Part shown: positions 16,956 to 26,504 of the stretch, piece after piece
Numbering within the stretch: the stretch's first letter is position 1
How the letters are laid out: each line of letters begins with the position of its first letter
NCBI GenBank assembly: GCA_040007395.1
Contig: JBDTVG010000185.1
Span: 1-64,000, forward strand
Origin: DATGFK01 sp040007395
Lineage (GTDB): Bacteria; Chloroflexota; Anaerolineae; Aggregatilineales; UBA2796
Reading direction: 5' to 3'
DNA: 64,000 nt
Program-made: the position numbers and the translations under genes
Notes under the pieces: model-generated
Databases searched by the model: none
What the model was told of the DNA's origin: nothing
The model's input: only the letters and a program-made list of their open reading frames with translations

Positions 16956-18038
16956 ATGCCAACCGATCCACCTACCCCACAGATTGTCGTCGATGCCCAT
17001 GAGGACATTGCTTTTAACGCTGTGGTGTATGGACGCGACTTTACCAAGAGTGCGTACACCAAACGCAAACTCGAAGGCTCTGTGCCGCAAGCCCATGGAA
17101 TTGCCACCACAGGCTTACCAGAATCGCGGCTAGGCAGAGTCGGGATCATCTTCGGGACGCTGTTTGTTGCTCCGGCGTGGGCTGCCGATTCCTTCCCCGG
17201 CTACGAAACCCCTCAACAAGCGTATACTCAAGCCCTCGACCAGATCGATGTGTATCATCGTATGGCTGAGAATGACGGAAAGATCACGTTGGTACGCACA
17301 CAAGCGGAACTGGACAGTGTGCTTGTGACATGGGCCGAAGGCGTGGGCATTGAGGATCACAAGGTTGGCATCGTGATCTCGATGGAAGGAGCCGATCCGA
17401 TCATCGAACCGAAAGCCTTCGAGGAGTGGTATGAACGCGGCGTGCGGGCTGTTGGGCTGGCATGGTCAGAGACCCGCTACAGCGGCGGCACAAAGCGCCC
17501 CGGCCCACTGACGGCAATGGGTCGTGACCTGCTCGAAGTGATGGAATCGTTCAATACGATTCTTGATCTGAGTCACATGGCGGACGAAGCCTACTTTGAA
17601 GCAGTTGAGCGCTACGGTGGGCCAATTATTGCTAGTCACAGCAACCCACGCAAGTTTTGCGACACAGATCGCCAACTCTCCGATGATATGATCCGGCGCT
17701 TGGCAGAACGCGATGGCGTGATGGGCATTGTGCCTTATAATAACTTTTTGCAAAATGGTTGGAGCATTACTGACAAGAAGGTTGCTACCAAATTGGATCT
17801 GGTGATTGGCGCAATTGATCATGTCTGTCAAGTCACAGGTTCTGCTAATCACGTCGGCATTGGCAGCGATTTCGACGGCGGCTTTGGCGCGGAGTCGATC
17901 CCGGCAGAACTGGATACCGTCGCTGATTTGCGGCTGATTGGGCCAGCACTCGTGGCACGCGGTTATACTCCCGAAGCTGTCACCGCCATCCTTAGTGGCA
18001 ATTTTCTGCGTATTCTTCGCACAGCCCTACCGAAGTAG
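16956..18038 (+). CDS. Membrane dipeptidase (peptidase family M19)
   Basis: 360 residues of TIM-barrel amidohydrolase type. The metal site is visible in VVDAHEDIAFN, the bridging Glu in ISMEGADPI, His residues in DLSHMADEAYF and SHSNPRKF, and the C-terminal Asp in GIGSDFDGGFG. The family hydrolyses dipeptides, including those with D-residues, and some beta-lactams, using two zinc ions. There is no signal peptide, so it is probably cytoplasmic. The next gene starts 6 nt after its stop and is probably co-transcribed. Confidence 0.93.
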   Translation: MPTDPPTPQIVVDAHEDIAFNAVVYGRDFTKSAYTKRKLEGSVPQAHGIATTGLPESRLGRVGIIFGTLFVAPAWAADSFPGYETPQQAYTQALDQIDVYHRMAENDGKITLVRTQAELDSVLVTWAEGVGIEDHKVGIVISMEGADPIIEPKAFEEWYERGVRAVGLAWSETRYSGGTKRPGPLTAMGRDLLEVMESFNTILDLSHMADEAYFEAVERYGGPIIASHSNPRKFCDTDRQLSDDMIRRLAERDGVMGIVPYNNFLQNGWSITDKKVATKLDLVIGAIDHVCQVTGSANHVGIGSDFDGGFGAESIPAELDTVADLRLIGPALVARGYTPEAVTAILSGNFLRILRTALPK

Positions 18039-18043
18039 CAATA

Positions 18044-18490
18044 ATGGGCAAATTATCGCAAGTCGGGATCGCCGTTGCTTTTCTAGGAGGGGTAATCGCG
18101 CTGATTGGACTTTTTCCAAGCCTAATCGGTTTCGAGCAGACTCCCGGCATTGGCATTCTACAGATTCTCGTGATTCTGGCGGGGTTCTCGATCCTCATTT
18201 TGGGGGCAGTAATCTTTGTCGAGAGCACATACTATGCGGGCATTCCACATAATCTCGCGCAGCAAGTGGGGCTGCGCCTGAGCATGACTGGGTTGGTGAT
18301 CGCTATTGCGTCGGGGTTGGCGGACGTTCTCGGCTATGGGTCGCATCCGGTGGGTGCAGAAGGGCAGCGTCCGCTGCTCGGTAATTTGCAGGCAGCAGGC
18401 TTGATCGGCGGCTTTATGATTGCGTCGTTGGGTGTGCTTATCTTCGCGCTGATGGGTCAGTCGGGGCCACCGGATGATCCGCAACCTTAA
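18044..18490 (+). CDS. Small integral membrane protein, four helices
   Basis: 148 residues with hydrophobic segments at about 5-26, 35-62, 82-104 and 118-142, and a short polar C-terminus. I recognise no family and no conserved catalytic residue. It begins 6 nt after the dipeptidase stop, so it is likely the second gene of that operon. Confidence 0.65.
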   Translation: MGKLSQVGIAVAFLGGVIALIGLFPSLIGFEQTPGIGILQILVILAGFSILILGAVIFVESTYYAGIPHNLAQQVGLRLSMTGLVIAIASGLADVLGYGSHPVGAEGQRPLLGNLQAAGLIGGFMIASLGVLIFALMGQSGPPDDPQP

Positions 18491-18556
18491 CCCGAATTTA
18501 GTACTATTCTGTGCGAAACAAACAGATTATATAATTGAGCAATGAGTAACCCATAG

Positions 18557-19006
18557 TTGGTCTTCTTTACTGACATACTGTCGGAAGAAGCTTCACCTAT
18601 AGAGCAAATTGCTCCGGGGATGACGCACCAGCGGCTATTGAACCGCCAGATTGTCGTTTCCAAAATAACTTCTGTGTCTCGTGATGTCGTGGATGCGTGG
18701 ATCAATACAGTTAAAGCGACTATGGAAAACTGGCCCGAAGAGCGTCCCTATCTGGCTATCCATGACCTAACCAGCGATAGGGTTTCGCTAACCCCTTATG
18801 CGCGGACACGGGCCGAAGAACTGATTCCGCTAGGCGCAAAAGTACCGGGGTATGCAGGTATCGTCTTGCCTAAATCATTCGTGGCGCAGCTAATTCGCCT
18901 GTTTATGCGAACCCAACGGAAACAGGGAGTCCATAATGAGATTTTCTTTTCGATGGAAGAAGCAACGAACTGGCTAAAATCGTGGATAGGCACGCTGCGG
19001 ACATAG
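18557..19006 (+). CDS. Hypothetical protein, SpoIIAA/STAS-like appearance
   Basis: 149 residues, apparently soluble, starting at TTG. Features such as MTHQRLLNRQIVVSKITSVS, RPYLAIHDLTSDRVSLTP and GYAGIVLPKSF, ending in a FFSMEEATNWLKSW helix, resemble the STAS/SpoIIAA-like proteins found in Chloroflexota, which often act as signalling accessories. No clear SD supports the start; an internal ATG at MTHQ is an alternative. It precedes a receiver-kinase gene by 287 nt, and that gap holds nothing I can identify. Confidence 0.55.
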   Translation: MVFFTDILSEEASPIEQIAPGMTHQRLLNRQIVVSKITSVSRDVVDAWINTVKATMENWPEERPYLAIHDLTSDRVSLTPYARTRAEELIPLGAKVPGYAGIVLPKSFVAQLIRLFMRTQRKQGVHNEIFFSMEEATNWLKSWIGTLRT

Positions 19007-19292
19007 CAAAACAATCCTCAACTGACGATGTTTAGTCCAAAACATCAAAGCAGACAAGAAGATCCATTTCTCGCTTCTACAAGCCACTATTGCTTTGGCC
19101 TCCGACGATAGTATTACTGGTTCAGCGTTAGCGTTCAAATCTACCAGTGATCTGTTGCATGGAACCAGTTAAACGCCAAAAATACATATCACTTTGTAAT
19201 ACATCCGAGAAACGAAACGACCAGAGTACCTAGTACAATTTATAACAAAAGTATTTTAAAGTTTCGCCGTGTTGCTGATCTAAATCATTTTA

Positions 19293-20534
19293 GTGTGCTC
19301 TATGCACGATATGAGTGAGAATTCGTTTATGCAATTTCACATCTTGATTGTTGACGACGATCCACTGGTCAGGGATGTGTTGACAAGAATGATTCGACAG
19401 ATGAATTACACGGTGCTAGAAGCCAACAGTGGATCTGAAGCTCTGCGCCTGCTTGCCGACCCGTCAACGCCGCCCATCGACCTGCTGCTAACCGATATTA
19501 TGATGCCGCGTATGTCCGGCATCGATCTTCTGAAAAACCTGCGTCAGACACATCCTGACTTGCCTGTTGCCATGATTACAGGCGCAGCCACTCTGGATAA
19601 CTGTATCGCGGCGCTAAATGCAGGGGCTTATGCCTATTTGCTTAAGCCTATGCGCGGTGATGAAGTGCGTGAGGTAGTCACAAAAGGACTGCAAGTGCTT
19701 GAGCAGAGTCGGTCACGGCAAATGCTTGAAAGCAAGTTCAAGGATCGTTATCAAGCGCTCGAAAATCAATTGACAATGCTGCAAGAGAGCCAACAACAGG
19801 CCGCTCTTGGTGTCAGTGCCGAAGCCCTTGATGGGCTGATTCGCGGGCTGCGGCACGAACTCGGCAATGCCACCACAGCTATCAAGCTCAATCTGTCAGT
19901 GATGGAATATGACAGAAGCGATCCTGACGCACTACATGAACATCTACAGGATCTCGAATCGAGCACCGATGAACTGGTCGCCTTGCTGACTCGCCTTAAG
20001 CAATACCCCACAGCAGGCGCGATCTCGGAATTGGTGGATCTGCGGCAGTCGCTGACGGCCTTGGTAGATTCGGCTACTCAGAAATTTGCTAATCAACCTA
20101 TCCAATTAAATCTCGTATTGCCAGAAGAATCGGTATTGGTACACGGCAGAGATATGGAACTAATGAGCATGTGTATACACATTCTGGATAATGCAGTTGA
20201 AGCTACTATTGATGCAGGAGGCAAGCAGGTGACCATCGCGTTGAAAGTCAGCGACGAATCGGCAACAGTGACCTTTAGCGATGAAGGATCGGGTTTCCCA
20301 GCAGAAATGCTTGATGAAATTTTCTCACCGGGATACACCACGAAAATGCGAAGCGGCTTTATGCGTGGGCTAGGGTTGGGGCTGTTCGTGGCACGGGCGA
20401 CAGTCAACCTGTATCGTGGGCGGATCTGGCTAGAAAACCGACCCGAAGGTGGCGCAAATGTCCATATTCGGCTGCCGTTGGCCTCCTATGAGGATGCGTC
20501 ACGTGCCCATTCCACGATGCCTTTTGCCGACTGA
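19293..20534 (+). CDS. Receiver domain - histidine kinase hybrid
   Basis: 413 residues. An N-terminal REC domain (about 14-130) has the acidic pair in LIVDDDP, the phosphoacceptor Asp in LLLTDIMMPRMSG and the Lys in LLKP. A coiled coil (about 135-175) links it to a kinase core with GLRHELGNATTAIKLNLSVM as H-box, LDNAVEAT (N box), DEGSGFP (G1) and GLGLGLFVA (G2). The order REC then kinase suggests a kinase tuned by phosphorelay input. Start choice is open: GTG 19293, ATG 19302, 19311 or 19329; none has a strong SD. It has no membrane segment. Confidence 0.88.
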   Translation: MCSMHDMSENSFMQFHILIVDDDPLVRDVLTRMIRQMNYTVLEANSGSEALRLLADPSTPPIDLLLTDIMMPRMSGIDLLKNLRQTHPDLPVAMITGAATLDNCIAALNAGAYAYLLKPMRGDEVREVVTKGLQVLEQSRSRQMLESKFKDRYQALENQLTMLQESQQQAALGVSAEALDGLIRGLRHELGNATTAIKLNLSVMEYDRSDPDALHEHLQDLESSTDELVALLTRLKQYPTAGAISELVDLRQSLTALVDSATQKFANQPIQLNLVLPEESVLVHGRDMELMSMCIHILDNAVEATIDAGGKQVTIALKVSDESATVTFSDEGSGFPAEMLDEIFSPGYTTKMRSGFMRGLGLGLFVARATVNLYRGRIWLENRPEGGANVHIRLPLASYEDASRAHSTMPFAD

Positions 20535-20652
20535 GTTTCGTTTGGATATTAAGGTTCAAGATAGTTGCTGCAAACGGTAACATGGACTGATTAACAATAT
20601 GGGTGCCAATTAAAGACTGTTCAGATTCCAGCAGGCAGTATCTGCAATGGGG

Positions 20653-21602
20653 TAGAGGGTGTTTGAAAATTAAGTGAGAGGGGCAAGTCGGTTTAGTAAG
20701 CGCTTGCTTGAGGCCAAATGGACCATGCCCTCACTATTTTGGGTTAAGCGTTCGTAATTTTTGCTGAGACGGCGATAACGACCTACCGAGTAAGGGCGAC
20801 GATAAAGCCTTTTTGGTCGCGGGAACGCAAGGAAATCTCAAAATGGACATCGAAAGTTTGCTCAATGGTTGTTTGGACATCGACAGCCTCATAGCCACCC
20901 TCCGCCAAGATCTTCTCCAAGCGTTCCAATAGCGGCTCAGGCAGTTAGTCATGTAGTCTTTGTGCCCCGGCATGTTCGCCGCTATTGGCAGCAGGGGCGA
21001 TAACCTTGAGTAGGTCGCCCAGAGTATTGACCAGAGTATGCCGATTGCGTCCATTGACTTTCTTGCCGCTATCAAAGCCGTGTTCACCCCGACTTCCATC
21101 GTTTTGATGCGCTGGCTTTCGATTATCGCTAGGTTGGGTTGCGCCTTGCGACTGACTTTTCAACAAACGCGCTCCCAAGACCATTTATGATCAGGACTTT
21201 TGCTTAGCCTATTCAGGAAGGCTCACAACGGGTCAAAAATCAGCTTTTTGAGCTTTTCTGAACCATCATGACCCAACCGAGCGAAACTCCTGATGATAAG
21301 GGTAGTCTACGCTGTTGTAGTATCGGAGACTCCGTTGGCAGAGAGTGCCACTGGCACCCGTTCGTAGCAGATAAAGTATCGCATTGATGACTGCTCTCGA
21401 CTCCAACCGAATCGGTAGCCCCGGTCCCCCATGCTTATGGATATCCAATGCTCCGATGATCGCCCCTTGTCCATCCATCACATCACTTGGATAAACAACA
21501 TTTTTGTGACACACTTTCGGCTTCTCCTGTTGGGTTAATTGTGGTCTGATACCTCCAATTCCACCCTACGGAGCCGTTCCTTATTTCCCAAACATGCTCT
21601 AG
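20653..21602 (-). mobile_element. Decayed IS5-family insertion sequence
   Basis: About 950 bp with imperfect terminal inverted repeats: TAGAGGGTGTTTGAAAATTA at 20653 and, on the opposite strand, TAGAGCATGTTTGGGAAATA from 21602 (17 of 22 positions match over the longer alignment). The transposase frame inside is broken in several places. The ends fall at TA, which suits IS5/IS1031-like target preference. It separates the receiver-kinase gene from a hypothetical gene that starts 16 nt past its left end. Confidence 0.7.
20690..21530 (-). pseudogene. IS5-family transposase, multiply frameshifted
   Basis: Pieces in different frames spell one transposase. DVMDGQGAIIGALDIHKHGG and PIRLESRAVINAILYLLRTG form the N-terminal helix-turn-helix region. 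GFDSGKKVNGRNRHTLVNTL and LLKVIAPAANSGEHAGAQRL form the DDE core. Segments further on read like FDVHFEISLRSRDQKGFIVA and YRRLSKNYERLTQNS. Intact members carry a WRMLP motif after LLRTG, which is scrambled here. At least three frameshifts or stops mean it is inactive. Confidence 0.75.
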
Positions 21603-21617
21603 TGCGAGAAATATAAA

Positions 21618-22304
21618 ATGGGCGTAAAAAACCGCTATCTACACCGCCAACTAGATGGCGACGAAAACCGAACGGAAGACAAACTAAAGTTCGGCGAAAA
21701 AGATGCCGAACTTTGCAGATCTGCGCTGGACGCTCTTGAGGAATTCGTCACCCGCTATAGTGGATTCATAATGCGCCACAATGCAACGGATAGACTATTT
21801 GCCGGATATTTAGGCGCAGATGATACCAGTTGGGTATTCGGTGGTGGGTCGGGTTTTTTTGTTGACGAGCGATCTGAGGTTCAATACCGCGATTCGTTTA
21901 CTATTCGCCGTGTTCACCCTAATCTGTGGGTAATCGAAACGCTTCACGATCTGCCAACCCATCAAGAATTCAAAACGCTCGACGAAGCCGTTGATAGCGT
22001 ATGGCTCGCCTACGGACTACCCATAGGGCTAGAGTTTCTAGCGCAAACAATCCGTGATCTGGGTTTTGAGGCTGAAATTCGTGAGAACGGCACACTGTTA
22101 GTAATTGGAAGATCGCGACAGCGCAATGATCCAGATGGATTTGAACGCAAAGGCGTGGTACGTCGCGCAAGGCTTCAATATTTCTTACTTACGCTGAAAG
22201 GTAAACCCTATACCCAACGAAAAGTCAGTCTAATTAACAATGATGAGGATTTGAATAACTTTTCAAATATTTGCACACTACTGATGCCAGATTTCGCTAT
22301 ATGA
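21618..22304 (+). CDS. Hypothetical protein
   Basis: 228 residues, soluble and charged, with no signal peptide. The body has alternating strand and helix segments (FFVDERSEVQYRDSFTIRRV, NLWVIETLHDLPTHQEF, LEFLAQTIRDLGFEAEIREN). I do not recognise the family. It starts 16 nt beyond the decayed IS, so its native promoter may have been replaced by the element's end. Its stop lies 4 nt before the ABC transporter ATPase gene. Confidence 0.55.
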   Translation: MGVKNRYLHRQLDGDENRTEDKLKFGEKDAELCRSALDALEEFVTRYSGFIMRHNATDRLFAGYLGADDTSWVFGGGSGFFVDERSEVQYRDSFTIRRVHPNLWVIETLHDLPTHQEFKTLDEAVDSVWLAYGLPIGLEFLAQTIRDLGFEAEIRENGTLLVIGRSRQRNDPDGFERKGVVRRARLQYFLLTLKGKPYTQRKVSLINNDEDLNNFSNICTLLMPDFAI

Positions 22305-22307
22305 GCT

Positions 22308-23870
22308 ATGAATACAAACAAACAAAAACGTGTGATTATCGAAGCCAAAGCGGTTACCAAAATTTATCCAAACGGCGTGCTTGCCAACAACGGCGTAAAC
22401 CTCGTCGTAACGCAGGGCGAGATTCATGCGTTAGTGGGCGAAAACGGCGCGGGTAAAAGTACACTGATGAAGATTCTCTATGGGTTGGAACGCCCGACAC
22501 ACGGACAGGTTTTTTTGCGTGGAGAGCCTGTCCAGATTGCCAACCCACAAGTCGCGATCCGGCTTGGCATTGGCATGGTTCACCAGAACTTTATGCTGGT
22601 TCCCTCGTTTACAGTTGCCGAAAATGTCGTCTTGAACACGGAACCAACACGCGGTATTACCGTCGATACCGCCAAAGCCATCGCCCAGACGCAAGCCCTC
22701 GCCGATCAATATGGCTTGCAAGTGCTGCCCGAAGCACAGGTAGACAGCGTACCTGTCGGGATGCGGCAGCGCGTCGAGATCCTCAAGGCGCTTTATCGTG
22801 GCGCGGACATCTTCATCCTTGATGAACCGACAGCGGTACTGACACCGGGCGAAACTCGCGATCTTTTTGCTGCGATCCGTAATCTGGTGAATCAGGGCAA
22901 GACAGTTATCTTCATCACACACAAATTGCGCGAGGTCACGGAGATTTCGGATCGGGTCACGGTCATGCGCGATGCACAGGTGATCGGCACGGTCAATACC
23001 AACGAGTCCGATGAACGCATGTTGGCGCGAATGATGGTTGGGCGTGAAGTGTTCATGGTCGTCAACAAGCCGCCAGTCAAGCGGGGTAAAGCGGTCCTGC
23101 AAGTCCGCGACCTGACTTATGTTGCCGAGTCGGGCAAGGTCGCGCTGGATAATGTTAGTTTTAACGTCTACGAAGGCGAGGTATTGGGCATCGCCGGAGT
23201 GGAGGGTAATGGGCAAACCGAACTGGTCGAAGTGCTAACCGGATTGCGGGCTGCCGCACATGGCACGGCGACACTTGACGGCAAGCCTGTCCCCTCGAAT
23301 GATCCCCGCGCCGCCCGTGAAGTCGGGATCGCGCACATCCCCGAAGATCGGCTCAATAACGGCGCGGCGATCAGCAGTTCGATCAGCGATAACCTGATCG
23401 TGGATCGTTACTATAAAGCGCCGTATAGCCAGCATGGCTTTCTGCAACTGGAGCAAGCTACCCAGAATGCACAAGCGATGATTGAGCAATTCGATATTGT
23501 GACATCCAATGCGGAAAACCCCTTGCAATCGCTGTCTGGCGGCAATATGCAAAAGGTTATCGTCGCCCGTGAATTTACCGCCCAGCCACGACTGCTCATC
23601 GCAGCTCAACCAACACGCGGCGTAGACATCGGCGCAATCGAATTTATCCATCAACAGTTGATCGACAAGCGTACCGAGGGGTTAGCGATTTTGCTCGTTT
23701 CGGCGGATCTTCAAGAAGTCCTCAAGCTCTCAGATCGGCTACTGGTGATGTACAACGGACACATTGCCGCGATCTTCCCTGACCCAACAGCCATTGCTGA
23801 GGAAGACCTTGGGCTGTATATGCTCGGTGCAAAACAACAGTCTGCCGACGACATGGAGGCGCTGCAATGA
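22308..23870 (+). CDS. BMP/nucleoside-type ABC transporter, double ATPase subunit
   Basis: 520 residues with two ABC domains in tandem. The first has Walker A GENGAGKST, Q-loop MVHQNFMLVPS, Walker B FILDEPTAVLTPGE and the H-loop in FITHK. The second has the degenerate Walker A GVEGNGQTE, signature SLSGGNMQKV and AQPTRGVD. This is the layout of sugar (CUT2) and nucleoside (YufO/NupA-type) importers. The two permeases that follow are of the nucleoside/BMP class. It powers uptake at the cytoplasmic face. The stop overlaps the first permease start by 4 nt. Confidence 0.93.
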   Translation: MNTNKQKRVIIEAKAVTKIYPNGVLANNGVNLVVTQGEIHALVGENGAGKSTLMKILYGLERPTHGQVFLRGEPVQIANPQVAIRLGIGMVHQNFMLVPSFTVAENVVLNTEPTRGITVDTAKAIAQTQALADQYGLQVLPEAQVDSVPVGMRQRVEILKALYRGADIFILDEPTAVLTPGETRDLFAAIRNLVNQGKTVIFITHKLREVTEISDRVTVMRDAQVIGTVNTNESDERMLARMMVGREVFMVVNKPPVKRGKAVLQVRDLTYVAESGKVALDNVSFNVYEGEVLGIAGVEGNGQTELVEVLTGLRAAAHGTATLDGKPVPSNDPRAAREVGIAHIPEDRLNNGAAISSSISDNLIVDRYYKAPYSQHGFLQLEQATQNAQAMIEQFDIVTSNAENPLQSLSGGNMQKVIVAREFTAQPRLLIAAQPTRGVDIGAIEFIHQQLIDKRTEGLAILLVSADLQEVLKLSDRLLVMYNGHIAAIFPDPTAIAEEDLGLYMLGAKQQSADDMEALQ

Positions 23871-25189
23871 CCGCGACAGACTTAACCACCCTCAATACAC
23901 CGCCCTCGACTCGTCGTTCACGTGCCCTGCTGTGGATGCTATTGGGCATTGTGCTGGCCTTGATCTTTAGCGTTGTCCTGACGGTGCATGTCGCCGCCGG
24001 GGGGATTACTGATGCGGCTTCGATCAGCAAGGCTATCGCCGCTCCTGCGTTCACCAACATGCTAGGGATGAATGTCTTGGTCGGTCTGGCAGCGGTGTTA
24101 TTCGTCAACCAAACTGGGTGGGGAACGCTCCGCGTGATTCTGACGGTGGGGGCAGCACTGCTGATCGGATTTATCCTTATGCTGCTGATCAGCCACGATC
24201 CGTTGAAGGCATACAATGCGCTGCTAACTGGCCCATTGAGTCGCACGAACCGTTGGGGGAGTTGGGTCGAAGATGCGATGGCGCTGACTTTGGTCGGCTT
24301 GTCGATCACATTGGTGTTTCGTGCTCAATTGTTTAGTCTAGGTGCAGAAGGCCAGATCGCGCTGGGGGCGATGGCGGCAGCACTGGTCGCGCTCTATGTG
24401 CCGCCGCTGCCGCTCGGCATACACATTCCGCTGGCGGTATTGGCGGGTTGTGCTGCCGGGTTTCTGTGGGGGATGATCCCCGGTATCCTGCGGGCGTATC
24501 TGAACGCGAATGAACTGGTTTCGACACTGATGCTCAACCCAATTGCAGCGCTGATCTACAGCTTCATTTTGGATCGGATAAAGCCCAAGAGCGCCGGGTT
24601 TACCGTTTCAGAACCGCTCACCGCAGCGTTACTGCCGCGCATCATCGATGGGACTCGCGTGACGACTGGTATCTTTTTTGTGATTGCCGCTGTAATTATT
24701 ACATGGTTGATTATCCAGCGCACACCGCTTGGCTACGAGATCCGCACCATTGGTGCGAACATCAAGTTTGCCCGTTACGGCGGGATCGATACTAAGCGCA
24801 CCATTGTACTGGCAATGAGCGTCAGTGGTGTAATGGCAGGCCTAACTGGGGTTTATCTGGCGTTGGGCATCCATCAGAAGTTGATCTTGGGGCTTTCCGG
24901 TGGGCTGGCCTTTGAGGGAATTGTCGTAGCACTGCTGGCGCGTAACAAACCGCTGGCAGTGCCGGCCATGGCGCTGCTGTACTCCTATTTGCGCGTCGGT
25001 GGGCCGATCATGCAGACCGATGCCAGCGTCAGTCTTGAGATTATCCGTGTGATCCAGTCGATCATCATCCTGCTGTTCACCGCTGACGGACTGATAGTTT
25101 TCATTCAAGCGCGGCGAACCAAGCCGAAGCCGCCGATCTCGGAGCAAGATGCAGCGCATATCGCGGAAGGCGCAGCGGCGCAGCCATAG
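23867..25189 (+). CDS. BMP/nucleoside-type ABC transporter permease 1
   Basis: 440 residues with about ten hydrophobic helices. The conserved BPD_transp_2 core includes GLSITLVFRAQLFSLGAEGQ, GTRVTTGIFFVIAAVIIT and GANIKFARYGGID. The longer N-terminus with an extra helix pair fits the YufP/NupB subunit. The start ATG overlaps the ATPase stop (ATGA). The C-terminus (RRTKPKPPISEQ) is cytoplasmic and polar. Confidence 0.92.
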   Translation: MTATDLTTLNTPPSTRRSRALLWMLLGIVLALIFSVVLTVHVAAGGITDAASISKAIAAPAFTNMLGMNVLVGLAAVLFVNQTGWGTLRVILTVGAALLIGFILMLLISHDPLKAYNALLTGPLSRTNRWGSWVEDAMALTLVGLSITLVFRAQLFSLGAEGQIALGAMAAALVALYVPPLPLGIHIPLAVLAGCAAGFLWGMIPGILRAYLNANELVSTLMLNPIAALIYSFILDRIKPKSAGFTVSEPLTAALLPRIIDGTRVTTGIFFVIAAVIITWLIIQRTPLGYEIRTIGANIKFARYGGIDTKRTIVLAMSVSGVMAGLTGVYLALGIHQKLILGLSGGLAFEGIVVALLARNKPLAVPAMALLYSYLRVGGPIMQTDASVSLEIIRVIQSIIILLFTADGLIVFIQARRTKPKPPISEQDAAHIAEGAAAQP

Positions 25190-25207
25190 GGAGAGGAGAA
25201 AAATCTA

Positions 25208-26245
25208 ATGACATTGCTCCAGAATGTCCTTTCTGGCATTTTCAGCGCCGCCTTTCTGGGCGCGATGCTGCGTGTGACCACCCCGATCTTGCTGCCTTCG
25301 CTAGGTGCATTGATCAGTGATCGGGCGGGGGTGATCAATATCGGGCTGGAAGGCATTATGCTCTCGGCGGCCTTCACGGGCGCGACGGTTGGCGCGTATG
25401 CCGCTACCGCCGTCGATCCCAGTATTGCGGCGTGGGTTGGCTTCGGTGCAGCAATTGTTGTAGCGGTGCTGGTAGCGCTATTGCTGGCGTTTTTTCACTT
25501 GCAACTTAACGGCGATCTGATCCTCGGTGGGATCGCGATCAACATTCTCGGTTCGGCGGCGACGATTGCCATTGGCTACCAGTTGACCGGGGGACGCGGC
25601 GGCGGATCGCTTGGCCTTGCTGGCGTGCAAATGCCAATCGTCGATCTGCCTTTTCTCAAAGCGATTCCCGCGATCGGAGATGGGTTGTATACCATTCTTG
25701 GCAGCCAAAATATCATGACATGGATCTCGTTTCTGAGTGTGGCGGTGATCTGGTTTTTGTTGTATCGAATGCCAATTGGCAAACATCTGCGAGCAGTGGG
25801 CGAAAACCCCGACGCTGCCGCTTCTGTCGGGATCGATGTGCGACGGGTACGTTATCTGGCGCTAGCGATTAGCGGAGTGCTGGCAGGCTTGGGCGGGATT
25901 CACCTGAGCATGGGCTATCTGAATGGCTTTACTCGCGACATGACGGCGGGACGGGGCTTTATCGCGTTGGTTGCGCCTGCGCTGGGCGGCGGCACACCGT
26001 TTGGCACGATGATTGCCGCGCTGTTGTTCGGCGCATTCGCCGGACTGGAAACGCGCTTGCCAAGTCTATTGCCGGGGGTAGATATTCCGTCCCAGCTACC
26101 ACAGATCATCCCCTACGCGGCGACGATCATTGCGCTGGTCATTTATTCGTACCAGCGGACTCGCGCTCTAACGGCTCGTGCTCGACGTTTCGAGCAGCAA
26201 CGCAAACAGGAACCCGCGCCGACTCCTTCGGGGCCGAGCGACTAA
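25208..26245 (+). CDS. BMP/nucleoside-type ABC transporter permease 2
   Basis: 345 residues, nine or ten hydrophobic segments. LGALISDRAGVINIGLEGIM, then HLQLNGDLILGGIAINILGS, then GENPDAAASVGIDVRRVRYL mark the YufQ/NupC-type permease. A strong SD (GGAGAGGAG) precedes the ATG by 9 nt. It forms the channel with permease 1. The lipoprotein binding component (BmpA/NupN-type) is not in this window and must be encoded elsewhere or shared. Confidence 0.92.
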   Translation: MTLLQNVLSGIFSAAFLGAMLRVTTPILLPSLGALISDRAGVINIGLEGIMLSAAFTGATVGAYAATAVDPSIAAWVGFGAAIVVAVLVALLLAFFHLQLNGDLILGGIAINILGSAATIAIGYQLTGGRGGGSLGLAGVQMPIVDLPFLKAIPAIGDGLYTILGSQNIMTWISFLSVAVIWFLLYRMPIGKHLRAVGENPDAAASVGIDVRRVRYLALAISGVLAGLGGIHLSMGYLNGFTRDMTAGRGFIALVAPALGGGTPFGTMIAALLFGAFAGLETRLPSLLPGVDIPSQLPQIIPYAATIIALVIYSYQRTRALTARARRFEQQRKQEPAPTPSGPSD

Positions 26246-26504
26246 TATCATTTAGCATAAGCATCCCCTATTGTCATGAACAGTCTCATTTATCGTAATT
26301 CGGGGTACTTATCGAAGAAATGACCTCGCTAGTGTCGAAACTTTGCGTAAACTGTTCTTTCAAAAAAGGTTGGTTGTTATATCTTTGTAATCTTACACTT
26401 GTAGCAATTGAGGTAATATTTCCATTATTCTGGCTGCCAATCGTTATTTGTGATACTAATGCCAGCCAGTCTGAAAACGCGACTCTAGGCAAGGTGTATT
26501 CATA

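Noticed and set aside
16811..17149. Open frame antisense to the dipeptidase start
   Set aside because: It crosses a palindromic repeat and the N-terminus of a well-supported M19 dipeptidase.
22431..23216. 261-codon open frame antisense to the ABC ATPase gene
   Set aside because: It mirrors an intact double ABC ATPase and lacks any domain, so it is a composition artefact.
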